In this document: positions 47,169-48,044 of the stretch, in pieces | Layout: the number at the start of each line of letters is the position of its first letter | Position numbering within the stretch: the first letter of the stretch is position 1 | Assembly (NCBI GenBank): GCA_002733125.1 | Contig: NVUM01000011.1 | Span: 43,662-91,705 of the forward strand | Reading direction: 5' to 3' | DNA from: Porticoccus sp. | GTDB lineage: Bacteria; Pseudomonadota; Gammaproteobacteria; Pseudomonadales; Porticoccaceae | Length of the DNA: 48,044 bases | Position numbers and translations under genes: made by a program | Notes under the pieces: generated by a model | Told to the model about the DNA's origin: nothing | What the model saw: the letters and a program-made list of their open reading frames with translations, nothing else | Databases searched by the model: none

Positions 47169-47816
47169 ATGGCAGAACTTAAAAACACTATCGACAAAAC
47201 CGAAGAACTGGCACGCAAGATCTGGCTGGCCGGACTCGGCGCCTATGGTCACGGCCTCAACAACATTCATGATGGCTATGAAAAAATGAGCGATCAGACC
47301 CGTCGTTATTTTGACGACCTGGTTGCCCGCGGCACAAAAATTGAATCAGAAGCCAAGTCCAGACTGGACAAAACCGGCGACAGATTCAAGGAAGCAGGCG
47401 GCAAACTGAAAGCCAAAGGTGAAAAGCTCAAGAAACAGGGCAAGGAACTTCGCAAGGGCGGCATCAATATGAATGTCAGCTCCAGAATCGACGAGATTCG
47501 TGAAAAAGTCTCATCCAAAATGGTGATGCCGACAATTCCATCCATGCCTTCGTTCTACAGCAACGATGACAAGTTGGCCGAGCTGAATGCCAAAGTGGAC
47601 GAGCTGATTCGCACCGTGAACAAGCTAACGGCCAAGTCATCAGCAACTGCTACGCCAGCGGCAAAGCCTGCGGCCAAAAAGGCACCCGCTAAAAAAGCGG
47701 CCGCCAAACCGGAAGCAGCTAAACCGGCTCCCGCAGCCAGCAAACCCGTCAGCGCTGAGACAAAACCAGCACCGACCACAACACCGAAAGCGGATAGCCC
47801 CACTACTAGCGCTTAA
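47169..47816 (+). CDS. phasin with histone-like Ala/Lys/Pro tail (PhaF-type granule protein)
   Basis: 215 aa from ATG at 47169 with GGAG upstream; a longer in-frame ATG at 47112 has no site. The N-terminal phasin domain begins TEELARKIWLAGLGAYGHG with YEKMSDQTRRYFDDLVARG, continuing into a long amphipathic coiled coil (about 50-110). The C-terminal 65 residues are low-complexity AAKPAAKKAPAKK-type repeats like histone H1. PhaF of Pseudomonas uses the first part to coat PHA granules and the tail to bind DNA, helping granules segregate. No PHA synthase lies in the window. Confidence 0.92.
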   Translation: MAELKNTIDKTEELARKIWLAGLGAYGHGLNNIHDGYEKMSDQTRRYFDDLVARGTKIESEAKSRLDKTGDRFKEAGGKLKAKGEKLKKQGKELRKGGINMNVSSRIDEIREKVSSKMVMPTIPSMPSFYSNDDKLAELNAKVDELIRTVNKLTAKSSATATPAAKPAAKKAPAKKAAAKPEAAKPAPAASKPVSAETKPAPTTTPKADSPTTSA

Positions 47817-47884
47817 TATTGTCTTACCCCCTTGCTCGCAAGAGCAACTAGTGCCCAAGGCCAATCCCATAGGCCTTATTGACA

Positions 47885-47912
47885 GGCTGCCCTCACCGGC
47901 AGCCTTTTTTTT
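47885..47912 (+). terminator. Rho-independent terminator after the phasin gene
   Basis: GGCTGCC-CTCACC-GGCAGCC followed by eight T. The 130 bases after it up to the window end show no gene. Confidence 0.9.
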
Positions 47913-48044
47913 GCGCCAAATCGCAGTCCGATGCCGAAGGCAAAGATCGTGTGCGCAAGGAAGTGGATTACCTGATCAGGTGAGTGGGAGAAATTGATCT
48001 CAGTTATCGATGTCGAGTTGATGGTGTTTTGCTAGAATGCGGCC

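Overview
The window looks like a chromosomal segment of a gammaproteobacterium of the Pseudomonadales/Cellvibrionales type. The gene order tRNA-Lys, queC, queE, cpoB, pal, tolB, tolA, tolR, tolQ, ybgC, ruvB, ruvA, ruvC, yebC, aspS is the one I know from Pseudomonas and relatives. The order tRNA-Leu, queA, tgt, secD, secF and the polyhydroxyalkanoate (PHA) phasin/regulator cluster at the right end point the same way. I cannot name a species from sequence alone.

Layout. Positions 1-12462 hold a sensory-signalling cluster of lower GC. It has three hybrid histidine kinases (one cut by the left edge), a PhnD-like periplasmic binding protein paired with one of them, a receiver-EAL c-di-GMP phosphodiesterase, a free HPt protein, an OmpR-type response regulator, a small unknown protein and a divergent type IV pilin-like protein. 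Near-identical TGTAAC direct repeats lie in two of its intergenic regions and are good candidates for the binding site of the OmpR-type regulator. Positions 12777-13040 carry tRNA-Lys, a strong terminator and a partial copy of the tRNA 3' end. Positions 13088-33682 are housekeeping: queuosine synthesis (queC, queE, queA, tgt), the Tol-Pal envelope machine, RuvABC, yebC, aspS, proS, a lytic transglycosylase, a cold-shock protein and secDF. The yajC gene usually found between tgt and secD is absent, and a good sigma70-type promoter sits in that gap.

Accessory island. Between tRNA-Leu (33813-33899) and a Kef-type antiporter (43663) lies a defence island. Its left half (34419-37391) is AT-rich and reads as an integron-like cassette series without an integrase. 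The order is: a divergent nucleotide-cyclase-fold protein, an attC-like hairpin, a Pycsar pair (cyclase PycC plus three-TM effector PycTM), an attC-like left half-site, a BrnT/BrnA toxin-antitoxin whose toxin is frameshifted, and a second complete attC-like hairpin. Its right half is a type I restriction-modification operon, hsdM-hsdS-(rhuM/fic remnant)-hsdR. The gene between hsdS and hsdR is the wreck of a RhuM/Fic-DOC fusion that has lost its centre.

Right end (43663-48044). This holds a cation:proton antiporter with an RCK domain, an RDD membrane protein, and a PHA granule cluster: a PHA-system protein, a TetR regulator and a divergent phasin, with a 17-bp palindrome between the last two. 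The last 130 bases after the phasin terminator hold no gene I can recognise.

The most interesting part is the cassette-borne Pycsar module with a second, catalytically uncertain cyclase-fold protein next to it, in the same island as type I restriction.
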